From positions 310,001 to 374,000 of the forward strand of contig CALYLX010000069.1 of assembly GCA_944990035.1 (NCBI GenBank): a DNA stretch of 64,000 bases, in the 5' to 3' direction. This document shows, one piece after another, positions 30,402 to 42,793 of this stretch. The stretch is from Clitopilus passeckerianus (taxonomy: Eukaryota; Basidiomycota; Agaricomycetes; Agaricales; Entolomataceae). A program made the translations under genes and the position numbers. Position 1 is the first letter of the stretch; the number at the start of each line of letters is the position of its first letter. Below the pieces are notes generated by a model. It was not told the origin of the DNA and searched no databases. It was given only the letters and a program-made list of their open reading frames with translations.

Positions 30402-32567
30402 TCAATAGGTGATACCATCCATTGAGTAGATGACATATGCTGGATCTATATATGCAGGTCGAAGGAGTGAAGGTCGAGGGTCGGCAGGGGTACACATCCT
30501 TTTTCTAAAGTCACAGGGAAAGCAATCTGGTGGGCAGCGCTTCCAAGTCAGGTAGAGGGCGACCAGTGTGAATAATAGGATGGCCAGGGCTGAGCCCAAA
30601 GCAATCGCCTTAGCGAGGAAGAGCTCGGGATTCTCCCGGGCCCATTTTAAGAATCGGAGAGTTTTGATCTGCGATTCTAGTTTTATTGCCTCTAGGCTGC
30701 GTCGGATGACGCTTGGTTCCATGTCGGCCATGTTGCACCTCTGCAAAATAATTCATTCAGCAGTGGAAAACGAAGTCGAAGAAAAGAACGTACTTGTAGG
30801 TATTCAAGAGCTACCCGGAGGTTTTCCTGCTCTTCGGCCGTGGAACCAGGGAATTTTAGGCGAAAGGAGCGGTAGGTCCCCAGCGATTCCATACCGATGC
30901 CCCGTAGGTAGGAGAAGTATTTCTCCTCGCTTCTGCTTTGGAGAGCTTCCACTCCTTGTCTCAGCCTGGGTAAACGAGGGCAGGGTTCATTGAATGGCCC
31001 TTGCCTCAATCCGCTGAGGAACATGCTTCTGATCACGTTGTGGTTGTACCCTGATACAACGGAGGGGTGGAAGGAGGCAGCGGTAATGACGTGAAGCATC
31101 AAGTTGAGTTGGCACCGAAGATGGACTTGGGCTGCATCCACGTAGAACGCCTCCGACCGGTTGCGCTGGGTGAGAAATTCACTGAAGGAGGCGTGTATTA
31201 AGCGAATCGGAATGCTTTTGGCGTGCTCTATTGGTGGTATGTCCAGTATTGAGTGTAAGTCGATGAGATGGGTGTATATCTGCGCGGTCGTGGTGAATAG
31301 CATTCTTGCCATGAATTCTGGTGAGTATGGTGCGATTCCAGGAAAGGGTACTCCGAATTGCAATAAGCTTGGATGCCATAAAAGCCCTAGAATGTCCAGG
31401 ACAGTGGAGAGGGAACTTGGTTGCACTGTCCGCAGAATATGAAGATACAGTGCGTCCAGCTCCGAGAAAGCCTTCTGCGATTGATCTTCTGGTGTTAGGT
31501 TCAGAATGATCTTCAGATTCTCTTCGGGGTTACTCCTTGGGCGACCAACATATCGTACGACGGTCGAAGCGTAGACGAAGTGTCCAGATGAATTCAGGAT
31601 CAGGCGCAGCATGATATCCTCCGACGGCCAGCAGCCTTGAAGGAATGGGTTTCCATCCCTAATCTCCCCGAATTTGCACCGTAGGTAAAGGTCGATATCA
31701 GCGTTCGGGTTATGACTGTTGTCGAGTACAATGCGGGATGTGATGGGGGGAAGGGTGTGTTTTCGAAAGCTCTCGCGAACTTGGCGTTCAGGTCGGCTTG
31801 TTATGACAAATCGTAGGGGAACATCGCTCTGAACTATCAGCGCGATCGCTTCCAGTAGCTCCCGCTGCTGTTCTTCATGTGAGCGCCCCTCCGAGTCAGC
31901 TGAACATTCGTCCAGGCCGTCAATGACCACAATCTTGACGTTGGGAGGGTCGCTGGTGGAGGGTATGGTAAGGGGGTTGATAATGAGCTGTGTGACCTGC
32001 GTGATTATGGAACGCTCGAATATGAGTGGGTCTTCGGCTATCGCTTGTTCGAGGTATCGCTTGCTGAGGGGGAATGAAAGGCCTAGCTGGTATCCCAGGG
32101 TGGCGACCAGGAAGCTGCTTTCATTCCTGCCGGCGGAAGTCCGAGAGAAGAAGAAACTCGCCGCTAGTAGGCGATTCCTAGCCAGTCGTTCACAAAGAGT
32201 CTGTGCAATGGCCGATTTCCCTGCACCAGCCGCTCCACATAACCACACGATAGGTTTTTGCAAGTTGTCGCCGCGAGCCCAGCGTTCCATACTCTCCAGC
32301 AAGGCCACACGGGTCTCGGGATGGCATTTGGGGACATCGTACCGCCGTAGGGCGTCATGAAGTGCTCCTGATATTACGCGCTTAACGAGAATCTGTACTG
32401 GGTCTAGTGCCGGTCGTTAAAAGTAGGCAAGGATAAGATATTAAGTACTTACCCTGGCGATCGCTAACATATTGGTTGTACATGTGGTTGATAGTCCGTG
32501 CGCTGGTTAGCACTGAATTGTACAAGTTCGTATGGCGAGCATTTCGAAGCAGGGACAGGTCGGACAT
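30402..32567 (-). CDS. NACHT-domain NTPase with C-terminal transmembrane helix
   Basis: Three exons: 32453-32567, 30794-32397, 30402-30740; 685 aa. A short N-terminal region is followed by the Agaricomycete lead-in DVPKCHPETRVALLESMERW. Next come Walker A (CGAAGAGKSAIAQ), SFFFSRTSAGRN, Walker B (KIVVIDGLDEC) and the sensor strand FVITSRPE, typical of fungal NACHT/STAND proteins used in self/non-self signalling. The second half carries LIHASFSEFLTQRNRSEAFY as usual. There are no WD40, ankyrin or TPR repeats. After the last intron the protein ends with a single hydrophobic helix (LGSALAILLFTLVALYLTW) and a Cys/Pro-rich tail. Role as a membrane-tethered NLR-like switch is inference. Confidence 0.85.
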
Positions 32568-33302
32568 GACCGTAAGAGACTGGGGCCATGGGCGCTTGTG
32601 AGCTTATGAATTTTGACTCATTGCCACTTATACAACGACGAACACAGCTTCGAGGTCGACGTTTCCGTTTTGGTTCCGTTTGACCCTTGTCCAGGTGTGG
32701 CGGGGCAGTGATATATACATTGCAAGGAGATCTATGACTGCGTCAACGGTTGGGGCCTTCGTTGAGAATGTAAGAGATTCTTACCAATAGCCTGATGCAA
32801 AGGAAGGCAAGAACTTGCTTGAAGCTTGAGCGCTTAAGCGCCCAGAATGAGTAGATTCCTTTCGGGGATATGGTTATGACAAATCCCCTGAGGCTCTGTT
32901 TTCGAACCCCCATGTGGCCGAGCCTTTTTCTTTGTGGCTTCTTTTCTCGATCTGGCTGTGGACTTGCTTGCTATTACCCGAAGACCCAATCTATGTCTCT
33001 GCTGCTACTGAGGAGAACTTCTGTTTGAATTCTCTATAAACCTTTTGAAAGTGAATGCGATCTTCTTAGATGTCGGGCCGTTATTAGAACCAATTAGGTC
33101 CCCAGTCCATTTTAGCTTGCCAATTCAACCGGTCATTGTTTGGTGCTTCTCGTCCTTTCAAACAGAGGACATCATGTTCAAAAGCTGTCACATTTACCAG
33201 CTCTCCGAGTCACCCCAGTATACGTTTTCCAGTTTGCGATTTTTCAATTCACGTCGCACCGCCAAGCGACATTTCATCTCCTACCAATCCGACTGCTCGC
33301 CC
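32568..33302. other. Divergent intergenic region
   Basis: Between the NACHT gene (minus) and the SET gene (plus). The frame of SET exon 1 stays open upstream to 33045, but that extension has no match in the paralogue. No other feature. Confidence 0.5.
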
Positions 33303-35008
33303 ATGAAGCCAGATATCCTTAGACGCGTCCAGGCGAAGAAAGGCCGGAGGCGACCTGACAATAAAGGCGCAGATACCCCCAGCAAGAACGCCGGGAGGAA
33401 TAAGGATGTTGACGTTCCTGAAATGATCGAGCTTGAAGACGTCGGCGCCGGTGGTGGTACAGATACGGATGCTCGTAATAGCAAGAATACCCATAGTGGA
33501 AAGAGGGCTAAAAAGGCTTCCGAGGCTGCCATGCAACGTGAGCGAGGCCGTCATTTTCACTTTTTATCATCGGGACTAACGGTCCGACTTAGAGAAGTTC
33601 CTAAATATGATGGTCGAACAAAGCGATATTATGATGGCGAGACAGCGGTCAAAAAGGACCTTCGTTGCAGTAGAACCTGGTGAGCCTGATCTATTGGACT
33701 CCACCTATCCGCCAAGTATCTTACCACCTCGTCAGATGTTCCACCTGAAAGCGTCTCCTCAAATGCGGTCGCATCTCGCGGCCCTAAATACCCTAGGCTC
33801 AATCGCGCTGCTGCTGCCAGCCTTCTCCTAACAGCCCCAGCGTATTCATCCGGTCAGACGCTCGAGGACAACCCCGACGGCTGGACAGAGTGTATCATCA
33901 AGGATGAAAAGATCAAGAAACTCGTACGGTCGATTACACCCGAACCCATTCCCCGACTTGCACAACGCCGACATCGTATTCGTGATTCACCGGCTAGCAG
34001 AGCTGGAGTCTTTGCGACGAAAGATCTCAAGCTGAATGACCTCATCTACTCTGAGCGGCCTCTCCTCATCACGCCTACAAAACCATTCTTGGAGATGGAT
34101 GCTCCTCCTGGTATGCCAAAGGACGAAGAATTCGGTCTACAGGTCGACCATCACGAGGAAGTCCTCGAGATGGCATGGGGTCGGATGCAAAATGAAGCTA
34201 TGGATGCGTTTATGGCACTCCCAAACTTGCAGGCCTCTAACTTACAACCATATGGCCCCTTCATGGGCATAAAAAAGACAAACGAACATGCGATGTGGTT
34301 CGAGAGAAAAGGCGACATGTATTCTGCGACATACAACCAGTTCTCAAAGGTCAAACATAGGTAAGCTTTCGTCCTTTTCAAAGTCGTCAAGTTATTAATG
34401 GTGTTTTGACCCGATATAGTTGCCTCCCGAATGCGGTTATACACTTCAACGTTAAAACCTTCGCTGGGGAACTTCGTGCGCTCGGTGACATCAAATGTGG
34501 GGAAGAAATCTTTATTTCCTTCTGCCACTCCTCCGAGCCAGTTGCCGACCGTAAAACTATTCTCCAGAAACGTTGCTTGGCCTGCAAGTGTCGACTGTGT
34601 ACGGACCCTGACGCTGAAGCACTCAGACAGCGTGCCGAAGAGAGCGTCCAACAACTCGACGCCTATATATCTTCATCTCTGGAGGATAAGAAGAAGATGG
34701 ATAAGAAGGAACATGACAAGATGTTGAAGGACAGTAGTGAGTGGGTCGAAGCTATCGAGAAAGAAGGGATGCAAGGACTGAGGGCGTATCGGAGGCATTT
34801 GGAGGTGATGGGATCCGCGTTAATGCACCTTGGGAGGGTAGTCGATAGCTTGCAGGTCGGCGAAAAGAGGGTCAAGGTGGAGGAGGTGCTCCATGGGGAC
34901 TTGCATGGAACGGCAGCTGCTCTGAAGGAGATTTCGAGGAGGGCGAGGGAAAACGACCCGAAGGTGGCAGCTGTGCTGAAAGATGTTGCAGCGATGCATA
35001 TATCGTAA
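33303..35008 (+). CDS. SET-domain protein 1 (SMYD-like, probably catalytically impaired)
   Basis: Four exons: 33303-33537, 33593-33679, 33736-34360, 34420-35008; 511 aa. Start MKPDILRRVQAKKGRR is supported by the paralogue at 46485 (MKDDVAKRAQAKKGRK). The SET domain begins ASRAGVFATKDLKLNDLIYS, continues to HSCLPNAVIHFN and GEEIFISF, and is followed by the post-SET cysteines ACKCRLC and an alpha-helical C-terminus. There is no MYND finger. The usual R-x-NHSC reads VKHSC (Asn to Lys) and the GEEI-x-x-Y motif ends in Phe, so two residues that bind cofactor or assist catalysis in SET methyltransferases are changed. The paralogue keeps both. Possibly a non-catalytic SET protein. Confidence 0.85.
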
Positions 35009-35090
35009 TTAACTATCTACATTGTTTCCAGAGAACTAGAGCGTTAGATTTCTTCTAGGTGCCTATCGTCTCGCTAAGAACATGTAATAA

Positions 35091-37232
35091 CTATGACCGA
35101 GGATACGATTCACCCGCTTTGAGATGCTTAAGCGCGGTGGTGCTACCATCTCCCAACACAGGTACTCCCTTCGACACAACCTGCAGCCTTGGCTGGATAA
35201 TACCTGCCTCCCAGACCAGCAGTGAGTCCTTCCATGCTCCAGGGCAGACTGCTCCCGTATAAGGTCCAAGTCCACCGTACGCCTCCTTCACGGAGCTCGT
35301 CCCGGTAATTTCTCGGGTCACCAACGAAATGCAGCACCATATGATTACGATGCAAGCGGCAAGCAGGAGAGGTAGGAATCCAAAGGCGTACGGGGTTTTG
35401 TAACAGGTGCCTATTTCTCCGCCAGTGCTGGTTACGAGGAGTGGCACTGCATTCTTTGCCACCCATCCATTGTATCCAATATTGCTCACCAGGAATGATG
35501 CACCGAGTTGCGCGAGCCATCGAGTGCCTATGTCGGTCCCAAGAGTCACATCGATGGCGTTGTAACCTTCTTGCAGCAGAATGAGTCCATCAGACACGCG
35601 GCTGCTATCCCCTGGCCACCGGACGAGAGCGTCACTAATGCCTGCTATAGGGTTTCCAACGCTTCCGATACCAAGGAGCGTATAATCCTGGCTGAGGTAC
35701 TGCGATCAAATGAAGTGCTGTGTCTTGCCGTTGGGGTCGTCTGAGAGGGTAAACCGCACGTAAGGGTCGTGAAAACTCGGTGGCTGCGAACTGTTGCTAT
35801 CGTGTTTAGGTGCAACTTGATCCCAATAATCAGCACGAACGTAATTAAGCCGGGAGGGAAGTCGGGTGACACTCATGTTGGTCTCGTTTCGTGCATTCAC
35901 AGCGATGGTGGCGCGGACCATGTTGACTTGGGTTGCGACAGCGCACACCATCCTGTTAAACGTGGCGCCCAAAATTCCCTCCTTTGCGACTGAACCTCCC
36001 ATGCCTAAGTGGATGCACATCCAGCCTGATCGCTCCGATAAGCGGTTCTCGAGCCCTAGTTTCTTTTGCAATGAAGCCGTGCAGTTGTCCAAATAATCAA
36101 AGGTGGGTCTGGACGAGCGGTTGCCAGTGCCCCATGGCAGGGACCAGGTGTCTACATGGGCTGCAGTTGAGAGCTCTTCAAGGCTCCAACCATCGTCTGA
36201 ATAAATGACACCATCATCATCTGGGGATGCAGGGAGGAAAGGTCGCCAGCATGCACGGACATCGTCAACGATCTCTGACAGAATATTTCGCATGTATTCT
36301 GGACCTGTAAATCTCTTCCAGTCGCCTTTGGTAGCAAGGGAGGTGCGTTTGGGCACGAAGCCGTCTACTGTCGACCTAGATGTATCAATACCGGTTGACA
36401 TGCATCCGATGTCAACTTCCAATGCCATCGTCTTGTTGAGAGTGACCTTAGAGTTCGACCGCAAATTCGGGACGCCGAGGACAACTCGGAGACCACCTTG
36501 TGTTGGGTCGATGGCCATACCGTTGGCAGCAACAACATTTGGATTGAGGAGGGTACCGAAACGCTGTAGATAGCTATTGAAATACAGCTGCGTTTCGTTC
36601 AGGGGGGGCAAGTCCTGCAGTTGGCGGGGCATGAGAACGTCGGAGTCGGTGGTGTTCAGACTGGCAAAGAACGATTCATCACCGTACGTCCCGTTCTTCC
36701 AGGCGGTGCAGCGGTCCACTGTGATGTTGGAGCTCATGATCACGAGCTCGGAGGCATCGCAGCGAAAAGCTTTGACTACCTTAGGGTCTGTGCTCTTGAC
36801 CATGTTCCTTGACAACAGATGGAGTGCGGCATCGGTGCTGTTGGTGGAGGCTGGGGTATCGTAGAAGTTGCTTCCTGGGACGTCGCAGCTATTGAACCCG
36901 AGGAACCCGACGTCACTCAAAGCAACAAAGGCGGAATAAGAGACGGCGAGGAGGAGGATAAGGAGGAGATCTGTGGTAGGGTAGGGATCTGCTGACTTTC
37001 GTCGGAATCGAGAGAATAACCATTTGATCGTCGAGAATGTGGTTGTGGACGAGCTAACATTCCGGCTTATCACGTCGTACGTAACGACGGATGCGAGGCG
37101 GGGAGCGTTGGAGAGGATGAGGATGCCGATTAATGCGAGGCCACCATAGGAGAGAATCTGAATGACAACACGGAGAACGAAAGTGATTTGGCCGACAGTG
37201 ATTGAATGGGAGAGAACGATAGAACTAGGCAT
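35091..37232 (-). pseudogene. Large membrane protein copy 1, interrupted by one in-frame TGA
   Basis: Start MPSSIVLSHSITVGQITF at 37232. Two N-terminal hydrophobic segments (VIQILSYGGLALIGILIL and LLLILLLAVSYSAFVAL) precede a long, Cys- and Asn-glycosylation-rich external region (FRCDASELV, CTAWKNGTYGDESFF). The frame stops at TGA 35706-35708 after KTQHFI. It continues in the same frame to 35091 with LLQEGYNAIDV, YNGWVAKNAVPLLV, a third membrane helix (LPLLLAACIVIIWCCI) and YGGLGPYTGAVCPG. The paralogue at 39577 reads through this point (QHFIHTQQL). No intron of plausible length removes the TGA. Family unknown. One nonsense change in an otherwise clean frame: recent pseudogene, sequencing error or readthrough. 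Confidence 0.7.
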
Positions 37233-37658
37233 TATGGAATGGTGGGTGTTAAGGATTGACTTGGAAGGAAGATAGGAATGATTGCAGTTCTTGGCGTATG
37301 TCTTCATGGAAAAACATCTTCCGATGACACAGCACCGGCGTTGATAATCATGGCGAAGTACAACAGAAGACAGCAGCCAAGAAGATGAGTATCAACAATT
37401 TGTTCGTTTATCTTCGGATGTGGGTCAAACACGGCAAAAGAAATTCTTGGCGACTGCCCAGGAACGCTTGATCTACACCCGTCAGCGAATGCAAGCGATA
37501 CAACTCCAAGCTCAAGACTGCTCAACATTGAGAGATCCCTTGTATCGGCAGGTAAGAATATAACAGACGGCCGGAGGTGGTGGATACTTTGGACACACCG
37601 CAGTGACTCAAGCAGAGAGAGTAGAGTCAAGCGTGGTAACTACATGGTGCATAATTGG
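37233..37658. other. Intergenic
   Basis: 5' flank of the membrane-protein copy and 3' flank of the WD40 gene. Nothing recognised. Confidence 0.45.
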
Positions 37659-39212
37659 TTAAGCAACGCCATAGCGTCTTACAACAGCGTCATCTCCCGC
37701 CGTCCAAACTTCCCTTCTCCTCCCGGTCCCATCCTCATCCACCACTGCAACACTACGAACTGGATCGCAGTCACCCCCAGCCAGTTCAGTGTTGAGAACA
37801 ACGCCTTCAGAAGGGTCTATTCTAGCAACATATGGCAGTCCATCCGCGCTTCCGATTGCCAGCTGAGTACCCACGCCAGATCCTGCAGACGCCGTCGAGG
37901 GCAAGAACCCCAGGCTCTCAATCCCGGCATCGTTCCTCTTCCAGCTAGTAAAAATGTCCGTCTTTCTTTCCGTCGATGAGGAGAGAGGCTGGGAAAGGGA
38001 ACGAACGTCCCATAAAGTGATGACACCTTTGCTAGAACCGGTCGCGAGAAGATTCGCAGATGGGAGATGGGCGATGGAGGAGATACCTCCATTTGATGAT
38101 GAGGGGAGGGGAGAGCGGAAAACGGATCGTTTGATGCTGAGATCAAATACCTCGAAAACACCATTCTGAAGGCCACAGTAGACGATTTTGCCCTCCTCAA
38201 TTGGCCGTTCGGGGTCTGAGGGAAGTTCGTCTCCATCCGGAGAGATATGCGGTACTTCGGCAAGAGCGGTGGAGAGAATTGCTGAGAATGCTGGAAGTGT
38301 AGCTGTTGCCGTTCCTGAAGGTACATCCCACAGCCTTAAGGTACCGTCGAGTGCAGATGATATGAGTGACTTCCCAACGCCCAAAATGCCAAGCGAGGTG
38401 ATTGAACGAGTGTGGCCTTTGAGTATACGTGCAGGTGTTACTCGCTGGGGCTGAGATGACGTAGGCGCTGAAGTCACGTCTGGAAGGTCGGTTGCGATGA
38501 TAGAGAGAGAAAAGTCGGCAGAGGCTGTAAGGAGCACTTTGTTTGACGGGAAGAACTGAAGAGAGGTGATGGTACTTTTGTGCGCCCTAGAGCTCAGCAG
38601 GGCATTCGTGGCATAGGTGATATTTTCAGGTATAGCTGGGGTGCGAGACGATCCAGATGGCGGGGATGGTAGCGGTGAAACGGGATAGATGAAGACGGAT
38701 CCGTCAAGGAAACCGGAGGCAAATTTAGAGGTATCAGACGCCAGTGCAAATGCCGTGATTCTTTGAGGCTACATATATTCTTCAATAACATGTCCGCATG
38801 GACACGAGGTGGAACGTACGCTACGAGGATTCGAGCGCTCCGAATCCAAATATTGCTGATTAGGAGAAAGGATCCTGATTCTGTGAAGATCTAGTGCATT
38901 GTTTGAGACGTGATACTCCTGCGCTTCGACTCATGAGCAGCTTGCAGTTTGGACTGGTGAAGAAGGTGTTACCGTGTGCGCCGCATTACTCTCGAATTTA
39001 ACGTCCGCCTCTTCCGAGTAGAATATGACACGATCTCTGTCAGTTTCATCGAGTTCTGTCCGTATCTTGGCGTGCTCCGAGTTTTCAGACGTCTTGTAAC
39101 AGGAAACCCAGAATTTCTCAATCGGGATATCACCCAACTGAACGTCGCGGATTACGGTGGCAAAGGTAGGGTCAATGGCAACGATTGGGAGAGCTAGCGG
39201 ATGTTGAGCCAT
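37659..39212 (-). CDS. WD40 proteasome-assembly chaperone, RPN14/PAAF1-like
   Basis: Three exons: 38973-39212, 38820-38918, 37659-38768; 482 aa, all junctions in frame. WD repeats visible: RITAFALASDTSKFASGFLD, STITSLQFFPSNKVLLTASA, HTRSITSLGILGVGKSLISS with SALDGTLRLWDVPSG, GISSIAHLPSANLLATGSSK with GVITLWDVRS, and a C-terminal REVWTAGDDAVVRRYGVA. The order (HKS-ITSLQFFPSN-VLL-ASADF, GHTR-ITSLGI-G-GK--ISSALDGTLRLWD) is that of PAAF1/Rpn14, which binds the Rpt ATPases during assembly of the 19S base. Sits between the two broken copies of the membrane-protein gene, same strand. Confidence 0.75.
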
Positions 39213-39576
39213 TATTTTAGATTTCGGTCAATATCAATGAGAGGTTAGGAAGAATCCAAAGAATATGGTGGTCGTGGTCGTGGATCCAGCAATCGAGCCG
39301 CGTCAACGCCTGCGACGTTTATGATGCTTTGGCGATTGCATCATTATTGCTCCTTTTATGATTTCCATTGCTCAGTCATGATCAGAAATACGAAGCAATA
39401 ACTTGGTATGATGATGGGCCTAGGGTGGTACGTATGCCATTTTTCTGAGCTTAAGATTGGGAGCAAGCTGATTTTCAAACCGGCTGAAACTAGAGATACG
39501 AGAAGTTCATATTATGATTCATAATCAGAATAAATTGTAAAGTTTGATCACAGTGCCACCTCAGGCTCAATAATCT
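39213..39576. other. Intergenic
   Basis: 5' flank of the WD40 gene. No recognised feature. Confidence 0.45.
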
Positions 39577-41686
39577 CTATTGCGACCAGTAAGACGAACC
39601 CGCCTTAAGATACTTCCGGGCTGTGGCATCACCATCTCCCACAACCGGCACTCCCTTCGACACCACCTCAAGCCTCGATTCTACCCCAGCCTCCCACACG
39701 AGCAGGTTCTCCTTCGGCATTCCAGGACATACCGCCCCTGTATAAGGTGTAACTCCTCCATATGCATCCCTAACAGTGCTCGTACCCATAATTGACCGGG
39801 TGATCAACGAAACAATGCACCACGCAACGACAATGCAAGCTGCAAGGAGAAGAGGGAGGAAGACGAACGCGTATGGGGTCCTGTAACACGTTCCTAGGCG
39901 TCCACCCGTGCTGATTACAAGCAGGGGCGAGGCATTTCTGCCTGCCCATCCGTTGTACCCCGCACTGTTGACTAATAAAGAAGAACCGAGTTGTGCAACC
40001 CATCGAGTGACAATTTGAGTGGAATGAGTGAAATTCAAAGCATTGTAACCGTCTTCGAGAAGATGAATCCCGCCAGCTTCAACGTTGTCAGCGTCGAGAT
40101 ATGACCACCAGGTGAGATAATGCCCGATATTTGAGATCACGTTGCCTGCACTTGCGACACCCCCTGCGATGAAATCGTCCTGGAGCTGCTGGGTATGTAT
40201 GAAGTGTTGTGTGTCGCCCGTGGGATTAGCCGAGAGGGTGTATCGTTCGTACGGATCCCAAAAGGAGTGCCGTGTCCCATTGCCGTCTGGAATGACCTCC
40301 CCGTAATCGGCTCGAATGTAATTCAGGTCGGAAGGAAGACGGGTGATGTTCATGCTGACCTTGTCGGTAGCATCTCTGCCAATGGTGGCGCAGACCATGT
40401 TCACCTGGGTTGTCGTAGCGCACACCATCCTGTCGAGTCCCACACCCAGGAATTCTGTATCAAGTGACCCTCCCAAACTCAAGAGGTTGCACATTCGACC
40501 GGATGTCTCTGTTCCGCGAGGCTTGATCCCAAGCTTCCGCTGAAATGCTGCGGTGCAGTTTTCCAGGAAGATAGCATCATCGAAGACCGATTGAGGAGGA
40601 TACCACTTGTAGACGTTTGCTACGGAATAGAGAAAGTCAAAGGTTTCATTCGACCAAATGACACCATTTTCATCCGGGGAAAAGCCGTCGAAGTAGGGTA
40701 GCATATACATGCGGACGTCATCGACGATATCTGACAGCGTTTCTCGCATGTATTCTGGGCCCGTGAATTTCCTCCAGTTGCCTTTGGTGAAGAAGAAATC
40801 ATTTGAGCCGTCCGGGATCCCGTCCGTGCCACCTGCACTGATGCCCACTGACATACAGCCAACGTCAACCTCCAACGCAATGGCCTTCTCGAGAGTGACC
40901 TCGGTGTTGGACCGTAGATTTGGCACGCCGATGACAGCTGTGAGGCCGTATTCGTGTGTATCAATGGCCATACCGTTCGAAATCAAGGCGTTTGGATCAA
41001 GAAAGGTTCCAAAACGTTCAATATAGGTACTCAAGTAGATTTCCGTTCCATTGGCACGAATAGAGGTGATTTGGCGGGGCATGAGAACGTCGGAGTCGGT
41101 GGTGTTCAAGCCAGCAAAGAACGACGAATCACCGTACGTCCCGTTCTTCCAAGCCGTGCACTGGTCCATAACGTCCCGGCGGGTGCTGTTTACGGGGACG
41201 ACTTCCGAGGCATCGCAGCGGAATGCCCTGATAGCGGTATAATCCGTGCCATTGATCATGTTGCTAGTGATGAGCTTCACGGCGTCATCATCGCTGGTGA
41301 CTGACGCTGGGGTATCAAGGGAGTTGCTTCTGGGTACATCGCACGCGTAGAATCCCAGGAATCCTATGTCGCTCAGCTACGAAGGCGGCATAGGAGACCG
41401 AGAGAAGGAGGATTATGAGGAGATTGGTTGGAGGGTAGGGATCTGGAGACTGTCGCCGAAAACGGGAGAATATCCACTTGATCGTGGAAAGGGTAGTCGT
41501 AGATGTGCCAACGCTGCGGCTTATCACGTCATGTGTAGAAATGGAGGCGAGGCGAGGTGCTTTGGCGAGTATGAGAAGCCCTATTAATGCGATGCCGCCA
41601 TAGGAGAGGATTTGGATGACAACACGAAGGATAAATGTGATTTGGCCGACCGTTATTGAGCGAGACAGGACAATGCCCTCGCTCAT
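39577..41686 (-). pseudogene. Large membrane protein copy 2, interrupted by a 2-nt deletion
   Basis: Start MSEGIVLSRSITVGQITF at 41686 is chosen by alignment to copy 1; an in-frame ATG also exists at 41743. The frame runs to SYAAFVA and breaks at about 41371-41380. Copy 1 has GCTTTGAGTGAC where this copy has GCTGAGCGAC, a 2-nt loss. The frame then resumes with DIGFLGFYACDVPRSN and stays open to 39577, including FRCDASEVVPVN, CTAWKNGTYGDSSFFAG, QHFIHTQQLQDDF, the C-terminal helix (LPLLLAACIVVAWCIV) and YGGVTPYTGAVCPG. At the TGA site of copy 1 this copy is open. Same topology as copy 1. Unknown family, rich in N-glycosylation sequons. Confidence 0.7.
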
Positions 41687-42793
41687 TGTCTCGGCAGGTA
41701 GCGTTGAGAATTGCTCAACAGTGGAGAGTTCAAATGATCCCAACGATGTTGTTGTGCTTTCATACCAACAACAACAACCAGCGACATAGAGGCGGTGTCA
41801 AAATCCATGGAAGGTGCCCGAGGCCAAGAGCTCTGATTCGCGATGAGTATCAGGAACCATATGTTTTGTGAGCAAAAGTGCGCAGCCGCTGGCAGGTGCA
41901 GAGAAAATGATCTTGGCAACCTTCGGTTGGGGTCGCTGGAACCTTGATCTGACCGTGTGCCTGATCTCGGGAGGTATTCCTCGCCTTGGCGTGAACAGAT
42001 ACGGGCCAAGTGCTGCCAGATACCTCAGATTCTCCGAACAATGGGTCAAACTAGATCCTGTACACACACACACTGAGAACTCATACCGGAGGTGTTGTGT
42101 CTGAAGGGTTGAGATCACCTGCTGTTGATTCTCGGCAATGGAATGTCAAGAGCTATATAGTCAGGCTCCCTCCGCCGCCGATGTCGCGCATAATAGGGCA
42201 TGGTCTTAAAAAGAAGCGCGACTTCGAGCTTCTTGAGCCGTCAATTCATCGGAATAGGGACGTGTAGAATGGACTTACCAACTTGACGAGAGGTGGTCCG
42301 GTATGGTAGTTCTGAGTATACCGTACAATGTCCTGCCTTTGTTTCTATAGTGAGTACGAAGTTCCAGGTTTCAAACATCGATCTTCCTTGCGCTGTGTTG
42401 AATGAAGAAAACCATAACAATGTACCATCTCATAGAGATCGGTCTGTAGCTACTAGCTGCATAGCAGTAGAAACCAAGAGTTTCGTGCTGTTGAGGTGTG
42501 CCTGTCATTACAAGAGGTTGCTTTGCTGGGGTGTGCTAGTCCCCGAATAAAGCGTAAATTACGTATCATTGAACATCTCTCCGTCGAAAGGGTGTAACTG
42601 CAATTATGTGGCCCGTAAAGATTAGATTAGATTGCGAGGATGTTATCTTATCTCCTGGGCCAGCGTCGCGTCATGCCAAAGGACACCTGGTGCTGATCCG
42701 TTCCGAAGCGCCTTCTTCTCTTATATACCCCTCCCTCCTCACACGAGTCTTCCCTGCCCCTTTCACTTGTACGTATACCACCTTAAAGTAACA
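41687..42793. other. Intergenic, no gene recognised
   Basis: Overlapping short frames at 41683-42118 on both strands carry no recognisable motif. The last part is the 5' flank of URC4. Confidence 0.45.

Noticed and set aside
35706..35708. TGA in membrane-protein copy 1 as a selenocysteine codon
   Set aside because: These fungi are not known to use selenocysteine, and the paralogue has His, not Cys, at the site.
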